Origin: Rhizobium sp. NZLR1
Lineage (GTDB): Bacteria; Pseudomonadota; Alphaproteobacteria; Rhizobiales; Rhizobiaceae
Length of the DNA: 64,000 nt
Direction of reading: 5' to 3'
NCBI RefSeq assembly: GCF_017357385.1
Contig: NZ_CP071632.1
Span: 2,423,501 to 2,487,500 of the forward strand
Position numbers and translations under genes: made by a program
The notes under the pieces: model-generated
Seen by the model: the letters and a program-made list of their open reading frames with translations, nothing else
Database searches by the model: none
Told to the model about the DNA's origin: nothing
In this document: positions 8,486-17,512 of the stretch, one piece after another
How the letters are laid out: each line of letters starts with the position of its first letter
Numbering within the stretch: the first letter of the stretch is position 1

Positions 8486-9241
8486 TCAGGCCGCCGCGCC
8501 GATGATGTCGGCATAGCCGTTGGCTTCCAGCTCATGCGCCAGCGTCTTGTCGCCCGACTTGATCACCTGGCCTTTGTAGAGCACGTGGACGGTATCCGGC
8601 ACGATGTAGTCGAGCAGGCGCTGGTAATGGGTGATGACCACGACGGCGCGGTCCGGCGAACGCAGCGCGTTGACGCCGTCGGCGACGATCTTCAGCGCGT
8701 CTATGTCGAGGCCGGAATCGGTTTCGTCAAGCACGCAGAGCTTCGGCTCCAGCAGCGCCATCTGCAGGATCTCGGCCCGCTTCTTCTCACCGCCGGAGAA
8801 GCCGACATTCAGCGGCCGCTTCAGCATCTCGGTATTGATCTGCAGTTTGCCGGCGGCATCCTTGACGCGACGCATGAAATCCGGCGTCGTCAGCTCGTCT
8901 TCGCCGCGCGCCTTGCGCTGCTCGTTCAACGCCACCTTCAGGAATTGCATGGTGGCGACACCCGGGATTTCGACCGGATACTGGAAGGCAAGAAAGATGC
9001 CCTTGGTGGCGCGTTCTGCCGGATCGAGCTCGAGAATGCTCTCGCCGTTATAGAGAATGTCGCCCTCGGTGACTTCGTAATCGCTGCGGCCGGACAGCAC
9101 ATAGGAGAGCGTCGACTTGCCGGAGCCGTTCGGCCCCATGATCGCGGCAACTTCGCCGGCCTTCACCGTCAGGTTCAGGCCACGAATGATCTCAGTGCCG
9201 TCTTCGGCGATGCGGGCATGAAGGTTTCTGATTTCAAGCAT
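8486..9241 (-). CDS. sufC: SufC, ATPase subunit of the Fe-S scaffold complex
   Basis: A 251-residue ABC-type ATPase, the usual SufC length. It has Walker A GPNGSGKST (Lys42), the signature NVGFSGGEKKR, Walker B LCVLDETDSGLD and the H-loop VVVITHYQR. The FSGGEKKR form and the absence of a transporter partner distinguish SufC from ABC exporters. ATP binding by SufC reshapes the SufB-SufD dimer during cluster assembly. AGGA lies 7 bases before the ATG at 9241. An in-frame ATG at 9274 would add 11 residues that the family lacks. Confidence 0.95.
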   Translation of the reverse strand: MLEIRNLHARIAEDGTEIIRGLNLTVKAGEVAAIMGPNGSGKSTLSYVLSGRSDYEVTEGDILYNGESILELDPAERATKGIFLAFQYPVEIPGVATMQFLKVALNEQRKARGEDELTTPDFMRRVKDAAGKLQINTEMLKRPLNVGFSGGEKKRAEILQMALLEPKLCVLDETDSGLDIDALKIVADGVNALRSPDRAVVVITHYQRLLDYIVPDTVHVLYKGQVIKSGDKTLAHELEANGYADIIGAAA

Positions 9242-9362
9242 CTTTGGTTCCTGCGTTTTCTCTGCGTAGCTCATTAGAGCCTCGCGTAATTTCTAAGGGC
9301 GTCGACGTGTTATGCTCGGCGCTATCGCGCCAAAAAACGAATGACACGGAAAACCGTGAGCG

Positions 9363-9554
9363 TTACGAGCCAAAGCCATTCGAGAATCTGAAAAACTTTC
9401 CTGGTTTTTCCATACGCTGCTGGAGAAACACGTAAGGCTGCTCCGGCGGCTTTTCTGTCTCGTATCTGCTTTCGCGGGGGCGAATTTTCGCCAATATTTC
9501 CCCTCGCATATTTTCCAGACGTTCAAGAATGCGCTTCTTGTCCGTCTCGTTCAT
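9363..9554 (-). CDS. Small conserved-looking protein between sufB and sufC
   Basis: A 63-residue open frame. Its ATG at 9554 follows the sufB TGA (9558-9556) by a single base, an arrangement typical of translational coupling. The N-terminal half is a charged amphipathic helix (DKKRILERLENMRGEIL), and the C-terminal half is basic and aromatic (KFFRFSNGFGS). It has no cysteine, no transmembrane segment and no motif I recognise. The 121 bases between it and sufC contain two small hairpins (GGCGC/GCGCC and CACGG/CCGTG), which could set the relative level of sufC. It may be a Suf accessory protein or a translated spacer. Function unknown. Confidence 0.55.
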   Translation of the reverse strand: MNETDKKRILERLENMRGEILAKIRPRESRYETEKPPEQPYVFLQQRMEKPGKFFRFSNGFGS

Positions 9555-9555
9555 G

Positions 9556-11025
9556 TCAGCCTACAGAGCCTTCCAGCGAAATGCTGATCAGCTTCTGCGC
9601 CTCGATGGCAAACTCCATCGGCAGTTCCTGCAGCACTTCTTTGACGAAGCCGTTGACGATCAGGGCGATCGCCGCTTCTGTGGGGATGCCGCGCTGCAGG
9701 CAGTAGAACAGCTGGTCCTCGGAGATCTTCGAGGTCGTCGCTTCATGCTCGAACTGCGCCGTCGAATTCTTCGCCTCGATGTAAGGCACCGTATGGGCGC
9801 CGCACTTGTCGCCGATCAGCAGCGAATCGCACTGGGTGAAATTGCGCGCATTCGAAGCCTTGCGGTGGGCCGAGACCTGGCCGCGATAGGTGTTGTTGGA
9901 GACGCCTGCGGCGATGCCCTTGGAGACGATGCGGCTCGACGTGTTCTTGCCGAGATGGATCATCTTGGTGCCGCTGTCGATCTGCTGATGGCCATTGGAG
10001 ACGGCGATCGAATAGAACTCGCCGCGACTGTCATCGCCGCGCAGGATGCAGGACGGATATTTCCAGGTGATCGCCGATCCGGTTTCGACCTGCGTCCAGG
10101 AGATCTTCGAGCGGTCGCCGCGGCAATCGCCACGCTTGGTGACGAAGTTGTAGATGCCGCCTTTGCCGTTCTTGTCGCCGGGATACCAGTTCTGCACCGT
10201 CGAATATTTGATCTCGGCATCGTCGAGCGCCACGAGCTCGACCACCGCGGCATGCAGCTGGTTTTCGTCGCGCTGCGGCGCCGTGCAGCCTTCGAGATAG
10301 GAGACGTAGGCGCCCTCTTCCGCGATGATCAGCGTGCGCTCGAACTGGCCGGTGCCCTTCTCGTTGATGCGGAAATAGGTGGAAAGCTCCATCGGGCAGC
10401 GAACGCCCTTCGGTACGAAGACGAACGAACCGTCGGTGAAGACCGCCGAATTCAGCGTCGCGTAATAATTGTCCGTCGTCGGCACGACCGAGCCGAGATA
10501 TTTCCGGACGAGATCGGGATATTCGCGGATCGCTTCCGAGATCGACATGAAGATCACGCCGGCCTTCTTCAGCTCTGCCTTGAAGGTGGTGACGACCGAG
10601 ACGCTGTCGAAAACCGCGTCGACGGCGATCTTCGGCTTCTCGACGCCAGCCAGGATCTCCTGCTCACGCAGCGGGATGCCGAGCTTCTCATAAACCTTCA
10701 GCAGCTCCGGATCGACCTCGTCCAGCGACTTCGGACCCGGCGTGCTTTTCGGCGCCGCGTAATAATAAATGTCGTTGAAATCGATCTTCGGATAATCGAC
10801 GCGCGCCCAGGTCGGCTCTTCCAGCGTCAGCCAGCGGCGATAGGCCTCGAGACGCCATTCCAGCATCCACTCCGGCTCCTGCTTCTTGGCCGAAATGAAG
10901 CGGATGATATCCTCGGACAGGCCTTTCGGCGCCTTGTCCATTTCGATGACGGTTTCGAAACCGTATTTGTACTGGTCGACATCGATCAGGCGGACCTGGT
11001 CGATCGTTTCCTGGACGGCAGCCAT
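9556..11025 (-). CDS. sufB: SufB, Fe-S cluster assembly scaffold subunit
   Basis: A 489-residue SufB, the subunit that receives sulfur and carries the nascent cluster. The ATG at 11025 is preceded by GGAG with a 6-base gap. The longer open frame upstream (to 11133) has no ribosome-binding site and unlike composition. Conserved landmarks are the N-terminal [21 protein letters not shown], the beta-helix segments, and the C-terminal [22 protein letters not shown] with the functionally important cysteine, followed by [18 protein letters not shown]. It is the second gene of the suf operon, about 140 bases after sufS2. Confidence 0.96.
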   Translation of the reverse strand: MAAVQETIDQVRLIDVDQYKYGFETVIEMDKAPKGLSEDIIRFISAKKQEPEWMLEWRLEAYRRWLTLEEPTWARVDYPKIDFNDIYYYAAPKSTPGPKSLDEVDPELLKVYEKLGIPLREQEILAGVEKPKIAVDAVFDSVSVVTTFKAELKKAGVIFMSISEAIREYPDLVRKYLGSVVPTTDNYYATLNSAVFTDGSFVFVPKGVRCPMELSTYFRINEKGTGQFERTLIIAEEGAYVSYLEGCTAPQRDENQLHAAVVELVALDDAEIKYSTVQNWYPGDKNGKGGIYNFVTKRGDCRGDRSKISWTQVETGSAITWKYPSCILRGDDSRGEFYSIAVSNGHQQIDSGTKMIHLGKNTSSRIVSKGIAAGVSNNTYRGQVSAHRKASNARNFTQCDSLLIGDKCGAHTVPYIEAKNSTAQFEHEATTSKISEDQLFYCLQRGIPTEAAIALIVNGFVKEVLQELPMEFAIEAQKLISISLEGSVG

Positions 11026-11168
11026 TTCGTTCTCCAATCTCGCCGGATACAAGGTCCGGCAGCTTGTAGCGCATGGGCAATTCTCTTGCCCTGATGTAGG
11101 TGGCCAAAAGGGACTTTTCAGCCCGATTGGCAAGCGAAAATTTGCGTTTCCGCAAGTTTATGACGCGG

Positions 11169-12335
11169 TCAAGCCGCCTCGCCGGCCGACCTTCGCCGGC
11201 AGGCGATCTTCGCAAAAGCCGCAATCGCCCGGTCGATATCCTCTTCCGTCGTCGCAAAACCGAGCGAGATGCGCAGCGCTCCGAGCTTGGCGTCACGGCC
11301 CATCGCCGTCAGCACATGGCTTTCGCCGAGCCGACCGGATGAGCAGGCCGAGCCTGCCGAAAGCGCCACACCTTCGAGATCGAAGGCGATCTGTCCGGTC
11401 TCGGCCTTCAGCCCCGGCAGGGTGAAGAAGATCGTATTGACGACACGCTCGCCACCCTCGCCGTGGATCATCACATCGGCAGCCGCCTCACGCATGCCGG
11501 CTTCCAGCCGCTCGCGCAGCGCGCCGATTTCCACATTACGCGCCTCGAGTTCGTCGGCCGCGGCTTCTGCCGCCGCACCGAAGCCGATCAGCGCCAGTGA
11601 GTTCTGTGTGCCGGAGCGGTGACCCCGCTCCTGTCCGCCGCCCTGGATCAGCGGCCGCGGCATCAGCGCCTCGCCGCGGGCAATTAGCGCGCCGGCGCCC
11701 TTCGGCCCGCCGATCTTGTGCGAGGAAATGATCATGAAATCGGCACCGATCTTGCCGATATCGAGCCCGATGCGGCCAGCCGCCTGAACGGCGTCGACGA
11801 CAAAGAGCCCGCCATGGGCGTGGACGATCTTTGCCGCCGCCTCGACCGGCTGGACGATGCCGGTCTCGTTGTTGACGAGCATGATGGCGACCATCGGCAG
11901 GCCGGCGGCCTTGTCATGTGCAGCAAGCAGCAGGCCCAGCGCATCGAGATCGACGATGCCGGCCTCCGTCACCGGGACCTCGGTCATCTTCTCCCTGGCA
12001 AAGCGGCCGCCTTCGCGCACAGCCGGATGCTCGATTGCCGAAAAGTAGAGGCGGCCGAGCTGAAGCGGCGTGCGGCCCATGCGGAAATCCGGGGTCAGCA
12101 CCAGATTGGCGGCCTCGGTGGCGCCGCTGGTAAAGACCACATTGCCGGCGTCGGTGCCGACCAGTGCCGCCACTTTGCGCCGCGCGCCTTCGATTGCAGC
12201 GCGGGCAGCACGGCCTTCGCCGTGAACGGAATTTGGATTGCCGAAAATGTCGATGGCGCGCATGATCGCCGCGCGTGCTGCGGGGTGCAGCGGCGCTGTG
12301 GCATTCCAGTCGAGATAAAGGCGTGGCGGCGCCAT
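11169..12335 (-). CDS. sufS2: Cysteine desulfurase, NifS/IscS-like (group I), first gene of suf operon
   Basis: A 388-residue PLP-dependent cysteine desulfurase. The PLP lysine is Lys207 in SSHKIGGPKG, and the catalytic cysteine is Cys331 in SAGSACSSGR. That S-A-C-S-S-G loop is the mobile-loop signature of group I enzymes (IscS/NifS), unlike the group II SufS three genes on. The operon therefore supplies sulfur from two different desulfurase types, as described for R. leguminosarum sufS2BCDS1XA. It is promoter-proximal, and iron-responsive operators lie 115-165 bases upstream. The symbol follows the rhizobial literature. Many annotators would call it iscS-like. Confidence 0.92.
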   Translation of the reverse strand: MAPPRLYLDWNATAPLHPAARAAIMRAIDIFGNPNSVHGEGRAARAAIEGARRKVAALVGTDAGNVVFTSGATEAANLVLTPDFRMGRTPLQLGRLYFSAIEHPAVREGGRFAREKMTEVPVTEAGIVDLDALGLLLAAHDKAAGLPMVAIMLVNNETGIVQPVEAAAKIVHAHGGLFVVDAVQAAGRIGLDIGKIGADFMIISSHKIGGPKGAGALIARGEALMPRPLIQGGGQERGHRSGTQNSLALIGFGAAAEAAADELEARNVEIGALRERLEAGMREAAADVMIHGEGGERVVNTIFFTLPGLKAETGQIAFDLEGVALSAGSACSSGRLGESHVLTAMGRDAKLGALRISLGFATTEEDIDRAIAAFAKIACRRRSAGEAA

Positions 12336-12450
12336 GATCTTCAGTCCTGCGCTTGACGACCTTGCTTCAGCACCCGCGGTTCATTTTTCTTGAAATTTCC
12401 GCCGGGCTTGCCTTATGACACATTCCACGATGCGTGGATCGCCATGCAAG

Positions 12451-12467
12451 TTTCGAATTGTTCTAAA
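12451..12467. promoter_or_regulatory. Irr-type operator (ICE motif) in suf promoter
   Basis: TTTCGAA-TTG-TTCTAAA matches the inverted repeat TTTAGAA-N3-TTCTAAA bound by the rhizobial haem-responsive regulator Irr, with one mismatch. A second palindrome, TTCTAAA-N6-TTTAGAA (12461-12480), shares one half. The site would cover the predicted suf transcription start near 12465, consistent with repression by Irr. Binding is inferred. Confidence 0.7.
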
Positions 12468-12471
12468 CTGC

Positions 12472-12500
12472 GTTTTAGAAAACCTGACAACACTAGTCAA
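12472..12500 (-). promoter_or_regulatory. Predicted suf operon promoter
   Basis: On the minus strand TTGACT (12500-12495) and TAAAAC (12477-12472) are separated by 17 bases, a good -35 with a moderate -10. Transcription would start near 12465, giving a leader of about 130 bases before sufS2. Confidence 0.55.
12485..12499. promoter_or_regulatory. RirA-type iron-responsive operator (IRO) in suf promoter
   Basis: TGACAACACTAGTCA fits the TGA-N9-TCA pattern of RirA (Rrf2-family) operators. It overlaps the predicted -35 hexamer, so a bound repressor would block RNA polymerase when iron is sufficient. RirA and Irr control of this operon is published for R. leguminosarum. The site assignment here is mine. 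Confidence 0.7.
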
Positions 12501-12553
12501 GTCATGTTGTCGTCCAAACGCAGCGCGAACGCGAAATAAAACCCGGAGTACCA

Positions 12554-13231
12554 ATGCCCGAAGTCATTTTCAACGGCCCAGCCGGCCGTCTTGAAGGCCG
12601 CTATCAGCCCTCCAAGGAAAAAAGTGCGCCCATCGCCCTGATTCTGCATCCGCATCCGCAATTCGGCGGCACGATGAACAATCAGATCGTTTACCAGCTC
12701 TTCTATATGTTCCAGAAGCGTGGGTTCACGACGCTGCGCTTCAATTTCCGGGGCATCGGCCGCAGCCAGGGCGAATTCGACCACGGCGCCGGCGAACTTT
12801 CGGATGCCGCCTCGGCGCTCGACTGGGTGCAAAGCCTTCATCCCGATTCGAAGACCTGTTGGGTCGCCGGTTATTCCTTCGGCTCCTGGATCGGCATGCA
12901 GCTGCTGATGCGTCGGCCGGAGATCGAAGGCTTCATGTCGATTTCCCCACAGCCGAATACCTACGACTTCTCCTTCCTGGCGCCCTGCCCCTCCTCCGGC
13001 CTGATCATCAACGGCGAGGCCGACAAGGTGGCGCCGGAAAAGGACGTCAACGGCCTTGTCGAGAAGCTGAAAACCCAGAAGGGCATTCTCATTACCCATC
13101 GCACCGTTTCCAACGCCAACCATTTCTTCAACGGCCAGGTGGAAACGCTGATGGGCGAATGCGAGGACTATCTCGACCGCCGCCTCAACGGCGAACTGGT
13201 GCCGGAGCCGGCGGCCAAGCGGATCCGCTAA
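12554..13231 (+). CDS. Alpha/beta hydrolase, divergent from suf operon
   Basis: A 225-residue serine-hydrolase-fold protein. It has the LHPHPQFGGTMNN oxyanion region at residues 31-43, the nucleophile elbow G-Y-S-F-G with Ser108, an acid in INGEADKVAP, and a His in NANHFFNGQVE. This HPHP...GGTM form belongs to a widespread proteobacterial family with no assigned substrate. GGAG lies 5 bases before the ATG at 12554. It shares the intergenic region with sufS2, so its expression may respond to the same iron regulators. No signal peptide is visible. Confidence 0.85.
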   Translation: MPEVIFNGPAGRLEGRYQPSKEKSAPIALILHPHPQFGGTMNNQIVYQLFYMFQKRGFTTLRFNFRGIGRSQGEFDHGAGELSDAASALDWVQSLHPDSKTCWVAGYSFGSWIGMQLLMRRPEIEGFMSISPQPNTYDFSFLAPCPSSGLIINGEADKVAPEKDVNGLVEKLKTQKGILITHRTVSNANHFFNGQVETLMGECEDYLDRRLNGELVPEPAAKRIR

Positions 13232-13264
13232 CGCCATAGCCAGAGCCGGTCATCCCCAAGCGGA

Positions 13265-13286
13265 GCCGGTCCGGGACGCCACCGGC
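13265..13286 (+). terminator. Hairpin after the alpha/beta hydrolase gene
   Basis: GCCGGT (13265-13270) pairs with ACCGGC (13281-13286) around a 10-base loop and is followed by CCCTTTG. A short stem and poor T-run make it a weak terminator candidate. Confidence 0.4.
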
Positions 13287-13308
13287 CCCTTTGTGCCGGA
13301 ACAGATCG

Positions 13309-13344
13309 CCTACCGTGTTGCAATCTATATTGCAGTGCGGTAGG
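13309..13344. repeat. 36-bp near-perfect palindrome upstream of acyltransferase
   Basis: CCTACCGTGTTGCAAT (13309-13324) and ATTGCAGTGCGGTAGG (13329-13344) form 16-bp arms with three central mismatches around the loop CTAT. No T-run follows. It sits 33 bases before the acyltransferase ATG and could be an operator or a leader hairpin. Confidence 0.6.
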
Positions 13345-13377
13345 TTCCTCGCGATCCTAACTAAAGCGAGGTCCGCA

Positions 13378-14553
13378 ATGACCAAGTCGTTCGGGGAAGT
13401 CCTGGATAAGTATAGGGGTATCGGTCCGGGGTTCGATTTTCTTCGAATTGGGCTCGCCTTTTCTATCGTATTGACCCATTCCTTTTTGCTGACAAGGAAT
13501 GATGCCTTCATCAGGGGGTCGGTATTCTGGTTTGCTGAATACGCTCTTGTTCCGATGTTTTTCGCGTTGAGCGGATTTCTGATCGCCGGCAGCGCCCAGC
13601 GACTGAGCCTCCGGAACTTCCTGATCAATCGTGGCTTGCGCATCGTCCCGGCACTTGCCGTCGATATCGTCGTTTGTTCGCTGATCATCGGGCCGATCAT
13701 AACAATCGTCTATCACTCCGAATATTTTACCGATCCGCGATTTTTCAAATACTTCCTGAATATCGTCGGCTGGATCCATTACGAGTTGCCTGGCGTTTTC
13801 CAGGATAATCCGAGCCAACGTGTCAACGGCGCGCTCTGGACGGTTCCCTGGGAGATATTCTGCTACATCATCATGTCGTTCCTGATGGTCACCGCCATCG
13901 TGAAGACCCGCTACAAGCTGCTTGCCGTGACGGCCGCCTATATCGTCATCGGCCTCATCGTGCAGAAGATGCCCTATCTGTTCCCGGGCTCGATCAAGCC
14001 GATCGCGCGCTTCCTGTTCATGAGCCGGGGCTCCCAGCTGATTACGGCGTTCATGATGGGCATCGCCGTCTTTCAGTTTAAAGCGGTCATTCCGTATTCC
14101 CGATGGCTATTCGCCGCCGCCTGCCTGGTTTGCATCGTCGCCATTCTCACCCTCGACAGCCGGGCTGTGGAGTCAGTGATCAACCGGCCGATCGTCATCA
14201 CCTCGCTGGTTTACATCACAGTCTTCCTCGGCCTGTCGGAGGTGCCCATTCCGGCCTTTTTCAGGAAAGGCGACTATTCCTACGGCGTCTACCTCTACCA
14301 TGACCCGTTCTTGCAGATCTGGATCAGCTCGTTCCCCACGGTCTTTCTCTACCCGAAATACGGTGCGCTGGCGCTCTATCTCGTCGGCTTGCCCTCGGCT
14401 CTCGCCGTCGCGGTGCTGTCCTGGCATTTCATCGAGAAACCGATCCTCGGCCTTCGCAAGAAGTTTTCGTTCATCGCCCAGGTCAGGGGCGTCGAGGATG
14501 GCAATCAGGCGGGGCGCAAATCCAATGTCCGGCCGATTGCCGTAAAGAGTTAG
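13378..14553 (+). CDS. Membrane acyltransferase, acyltransferase-3 (OafA/NodX-like) family
   Basis: A 391-residue integral membrane protein with about ten hydrophobic segments, typical of family-3 acyltransferases that O-acetylate surface polysaccharides or peptidoglycan. The N-terminal helix contains the family histidine in LAFSIVLTHSF. Later landmarks are SGFLIAGSAQR, the arginine-rich NFLINRGLRIVP, and GALWTVPWEIFCY, the W-T-P-W-E-like motif seen in this family. GAGG lies 6 bases before the ATG at 13378. Somewhat lower G+C and more varied codons than its neighbours suggest a variable surface-modification gene. The acceptor polysaccharide is unknown. Confidence 0.85.
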   Translation: MTKSFGEVLDKYRGIGPGFDFLRIGLAFSIVLTHSFLLTRNDAFIRGSVFWFAEYALVPMFFALSGFLIAGSAQRLSLRNFLINRGLRIVPALAVDIVVCSLIIGPIITIVYHSEYFTDPRFFKYFLNIVGWIHYELPGVFQDNPSQRVNGALWTVPWEIFCYIIMSFLMVTAIVKTRYKLLAVTAAYIVIGLIVQKMPYLFPGSIKPIARFLFMSRGSQLITAFMMGIAVFQFKAVIPYSRWLFAAACLVCIVAILTLDSRAVESVINRPIVITSLVYITVFLGLSEVPIPAFFRKGDYSYGVYLYHDPFLQIWISSFPTVFLYPKYGALALYLVGLPSALAVAVLSWHFIEKPILGLRKKFSFIAQVRGVEDGNQAGRKSNVRPIAVKS

Positions 14554-14619
14554 ATCTTTGCCGGCCGCGTGTCAGCGGTGAGTTAGAAAGCCGTGCATGA
14601 CGACACTGAGCCGCGGCGT

Positions 14620-14638
14620 CGTGAGGATGATCCTCACG
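14620..14638. terminator. Bidirectional hairpin between convergent genes
   Basis: CGTGAGGAT and ATCCTCACG form perfect 9-bp arms separated by one base, ending one base before the anmK stop codon. It lies between the converging acyltransferase and anmK genes, so it probably helps end both transcripts, although neither side has a T-run. Confidence 0.5.
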
Positions 14639-14639
14639 C

Positions 14640-15758
14640 TCATGGCCTTGCCAGCACCCCGCCGCTGACGGGAGCGGCGACCCCCGTCGTGCCTGGAAAT
14701 GTCAATGGCAGCCCATCCAGCGAGCGCACGGCGAGATAGGCCCAGGCCTCGGCCTCCATCGCGTCGCCGTCGAAGCCGGCCTCTTCGGCGGTCAATACCT
14801 TCGACCCCAGCGCTTCGGCCATGGCCGAAAGTTCCGCCATCAAGGTGCCGTTCAGCCGCCCGCCGCCGCAGACGATATAGGTCGACGGGGTCTCCGGCAG
14901 GAAACCGGCGGATTTGACAATCGACGCGGCGGCGACGTGCGCCAGCGTCCGGGCGCCGTCCTCAAGGCTCGCCTCCCCAACCCGAAGCGGTGCGAAATCG
15001 CCGCGATCGAGCGAACGCCGGATATTGCCGCGAAAAAACGGGCTTTCCAGATATCGCTCCGCGAGAGCGGCCACCACCTTGCCGCGTCCGCCGATCTCGC
15101 CGCCGGGATCAAAGGTTTTGCCGGTCTGCATCTCCACCCACTGGTCGATCAGCGTATTGCCCGGGCCGCTATCGAAGGCCGATATCCGCCCGTCCGTGCC
15201 GATGAAGGTCAGATTGGAGATCCCGCCGATATTGACGAAACAGACAGCCTGCCCGGCCTGCTGGAATTTTCCCGCGAGCGCTGCGTGATAGGCAGGCACC
15301 AGCGGTGCGCCCTGGCCGCCGTGAACCATATCGTTGGCCCGCATGTCATAGACCAACGATATGCCGGTTCGGCGCGCCAGTTCCTGGCCGTCGCCGATCT
15401 GGATCGTCAGCCCCTCGTCGGGTCGATGAAGCACCGTCTGCCCATGGAAGCCGAGAACATCGATATCACCGGCAGCGAACCCGAAACGCGCCAGGAATGC
15501 CGTAACGGCAATTGCATGCCGTTGGGTCAACTCGCGCTCGATGTCGCCAAGCTCAGTGGGCCGCTCGTTCCTGTCGGTCAGCGGCCGCGCCAGTTCCAGC
15601 GCCCGTTTCAGCCGCTCGCGAAAATCGGCGTCATAGGGTACCCCCATGAACGGGCCACGCTCGATGAAGCCGCGGCCGTCGGTCCTGAGCAGCGCCACAT
15701 CGATTCCATCCATCGACGTGCCGCTCATCAGGCCGATCGCGGTTCTGATGACATCCAT
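14640..15758 (-). CDS. anmK: Anhydro-N-acetylmuramic acid kinase
   Basis: A 372-residue sugar kinase of the actin-like ATPase fold. It phosphorylates and opens 1,6-anhydro-MurNAc to MurNAc-6-phosphate during recycling of cell-wall fragments in the cytoplasm. The N-terminal phosphate loop [18 protein letters not shown], the central [13 protein letters not shown], and the [10 protein letters not shown] and [14 protein letters not shown] stretches are all diagnostic. GGAGG lies 8 bases before the ATG at 15758. The open frame continues upstream without a ribosome-binding site. It is divergent from tyrS, from which it is separated by about 130 bases. Confidence 0.95.
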   Translation of the reverse strand: MDVIRTAIGLMSGTSMDGIDVALLRTDGRGFIERGPFMGVPYDADFRERLKRALELARPLTDRNERPTELGDIERELTQRHAIAVTAFLARFGFAAGDIDVLGFHGQTVLHRPDEGLTIQIGDGQELARRTGISLVYDMRANDMVHGGQGAPLVPAYHAALAGKFQQAGQAVCFVNIGGISNLTFIGTDGRISAFDSGPGNTLIDQWVEMQTGKTFDPGGEIGGRGKVVAALAERYLESPFFRGNIRRSLDRGDFAPLRVGEASLEDGARTLAHVAAASIVKSAGFLPETPSTYIVCGGGRLNGTLMAELSAMAEALGSKVLTAEEAGFDGDAMEAEAWAYLAVRSLDGLPLTFPGTTGVAAPVSGGVLARP

Positions 15759-15889
15759 GCGGCTTGCCTCCCATGCGATTCCCGGATGCACTTTTATAAA
15801 AACAGTGCTAAACGCGCCGCGATAGATCAACAACAACGAACTTGCGTGAAGCCATATGGGTCAAACGCAGACACCAAGAGACGAAAGCC

Positions 15890-17146
15890 ATGTCCGAGTT
15901 CAAGTCCGATTTCCTCCGCACGCTGAAAGAGCGCGGCTTCATTCATCAGGTCTCCGATGAACGCGGCCTCGACGACCTGTTCGCCAAGGAAACCGTGACG
16001 GCTTATATTGGCTTCGATCCGACGGCGCCCAGCCTGCACGCCGGCTCGCTGATCCAGATCATGATGCTGCATTGGATGCAGAAGACCGGTCATCGGGCCA
16101 TTTCGCTAATGGGCGGCGGCACCGGTATGGTCGGCGACCCCTCCTTCAAGGAAGAGGCGCGCCAGCTCATGACCGTGGATACGATCGAAGGCAACATCGC
16201 CTCGATCAAGCGCGCCTTCTCCAATTATCTGAATTACGGCGACGGTCCGAAGGACGCGCTGATGATCAACAATGCCGAATGGCTGCGCTCGCTGAACTAC
16301 CTCGAATTCCTGCGCGATGTCGGCAAGCACTTCTCCGTCAATCGCATGCTGTCCTTCGACAGCGTGAAGACGCGCCTTGACCGCGAACAGTCGCTGTCCT
16401 TCCTGGAATTCAACTACATGATCCTCCAGGCCTACGACTTCGTCGAGATCGCCAAGCGCTATGGCTGCCGTCTGCAGATGGGCGGTTCGGATCAGTGGGG
16501 TAATATCGTCAACGGTATCGATCTCGGTCACCGCATGGGGACACCGCAGCTTTATGCACTGACATCGCCGCTGCTGACGACGTCGTCGGGCGCCAAGATG
16601 GGCAAGTCGGCGACGGGCGCTATCTGGCTGAACGCCGACATGCTCTCGGCCTACGATTTCTGGCAGTACTGGCGCAACACCGAGGACGCCGACGTCTCGC
16701 GCTTCCTGAAGCTCTACACGACGCTGCCGATGGATGAAATCGCCCGTCTCTCGGCGCTCGGCGGTTCGGAGATCAACGAGGTCAAGAAGATCCTCGCGAC
16801 TGAGGTAACGGCGATCCTGCACGGCCGAGAATTCGCCGATCAGGCCGCCGAAACGGCGCGCAAGACCTTCGAGGAAGGCCGCGTCGCCGAAAACCTGCCT
16901 TCGGTCGACATCCCTGGCACCGAACTCGACGGCGGCATCGGCCTGCTGTCGCTGATGGTCCGCGCTGGTCTTGCCGGCTCGAATGGCGAGGCTCGCCGTC
17001 ACATCCAGGGCGGCGCGGTGCGCATCAACGACGAGGCCGTCAGCGACGAGCGCCGGCTGATCGGCAGCAACGAAATCACCGCCGACGGCGTCATCAAGCT
17101 CTCGCTCGGCAAAAAGAAGCACATCCTGATCCGCCGCGCGGCGTAA
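15890..17146 (+). CDS. tyrS: Tyrosyl-tRNA synthetase
   Basis: A 418-residue class Ic aminoacyl-tRNA synthetase that charges tRNA-Tyr. The HIGH-like motif is PSLHAGSL near residue 46. The tyrosine-binding signature region includes [12 protein letters not shown]. The KMSKS loop appears as KMGKS in [13 protein letters not shown]. The last 65 residues form the S4 RNA-binding domain ([18 protein letters not shown]). The ATG at 15890 gives the standard N-terminus [12 protein letters not shown]. An upstream in-frame ATG at 15842 adds residues unlike the family. A strong intrinsic terminator follows the stop. Confidence 0.97.
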   Translation: MSEFKSDFLRTLKERGFIHQVSDERGLDDLFAKETVTAYIGFDPTAPSLHAGSLIQIMMLHWMQKTGHRAISLMGGGTGMVGDPSFKEEARQLMTVDTIEGNIASIKRAFSNYLNYGDGPKDALMINNAEWLRSLNYLEFLRDVGKHFSVNRMLSFDSVKTRLDREQSLSFLEFNYMILQAYDFVEIAKRYGCRLQMGGSDQWGNIVNGIDLGHRMGTPQLYALTSPLLTTSSGAKMGKSATGAIWLNADMLSAYDFWQYWRNTEDADVSRFLKLYTTLPMDEIARLSALGGSEINEVKKILATEVTAILHGREFADQAAETARKTFEEGRVAENLPSVDIPGTELDGGIGLLSLMVRAGLAGSNGEARRHIQGGAVRINDEAVSDERRLIGSNEITADGVIKLSLGKKKHILIRRAA

Positions 17147-17169
17147 GCGGCTTCAATTGCGAACAAATC

Positions 17170-17196
17170 AAAGCCGGCGCTCGCGCCGGCTTTTTC
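17170..17196 (+). terminator. Intrinsic terminator of tyrS
   Basis: AAAGCCGGCG (17170-17179) and CGCCGGCTTT (17184-17193) form a perfect 10-bp stem with a CTCG tetraloop, followed by further T residues. This is the clearest rho-independent terminator in the window. Confidence 0.93.
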
Positions 17197-17227
17197 TTTG
17201 CCCAACTCATGCGTTGGCGCGCACCCC

Positions 17228-17512
17228 TCACTCAACTCCGGGCCGAGATGCCGCGTCCGTTCGTTCGGCCTCCCGGAAGACATAGGGTGGTGGATTGACG
17301 TCTGGCGCGTGCGTCACGCGGGACCACCAGCTGATCGAGAAGATCGGCGGTGTCACCGTCGCATCGAGAGGAACCGCCAGTACATGGGCGGAACGGATGA
17401 GCTCCGGCGGTTTCAGCCGCTCGCTCTTCTCTGCAGAGTATGACGCATGGTGGCCGGCTGCAGCAGCGGCCACCGCGACCGATAGGAACGAGACTGTCCG
17501 AGCGCACTGCAT
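17228..17512 (-). CDS. Small hypothetical exported protein
   Basis: A 94-residue frame with a plausible Sec signal peptide: a short basic start (MQCAR), then hydrophobic FLSVAVAAAAAG, then A-S-Y-S. The mature part is rich in Pro and has no recognised domain. The ATG at 17512 is preceded by GGAGG with a 5-base gap, a strong ribosome-binding site that is the best evidence for translation. An in-frame ATG at 17527 has none. It converges on the tyrS terminator. It could still be a chance frame. Confidence 0.5.
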   Translation of the reverse strand: MQCARTVSFLSVAVAAAAAGHHASYSAEKSERLKPPELIRSAHVLAVPLDATVTPPIFSISWWSRVTHAPDVNPPPYVFREAERTDAASRPGVE

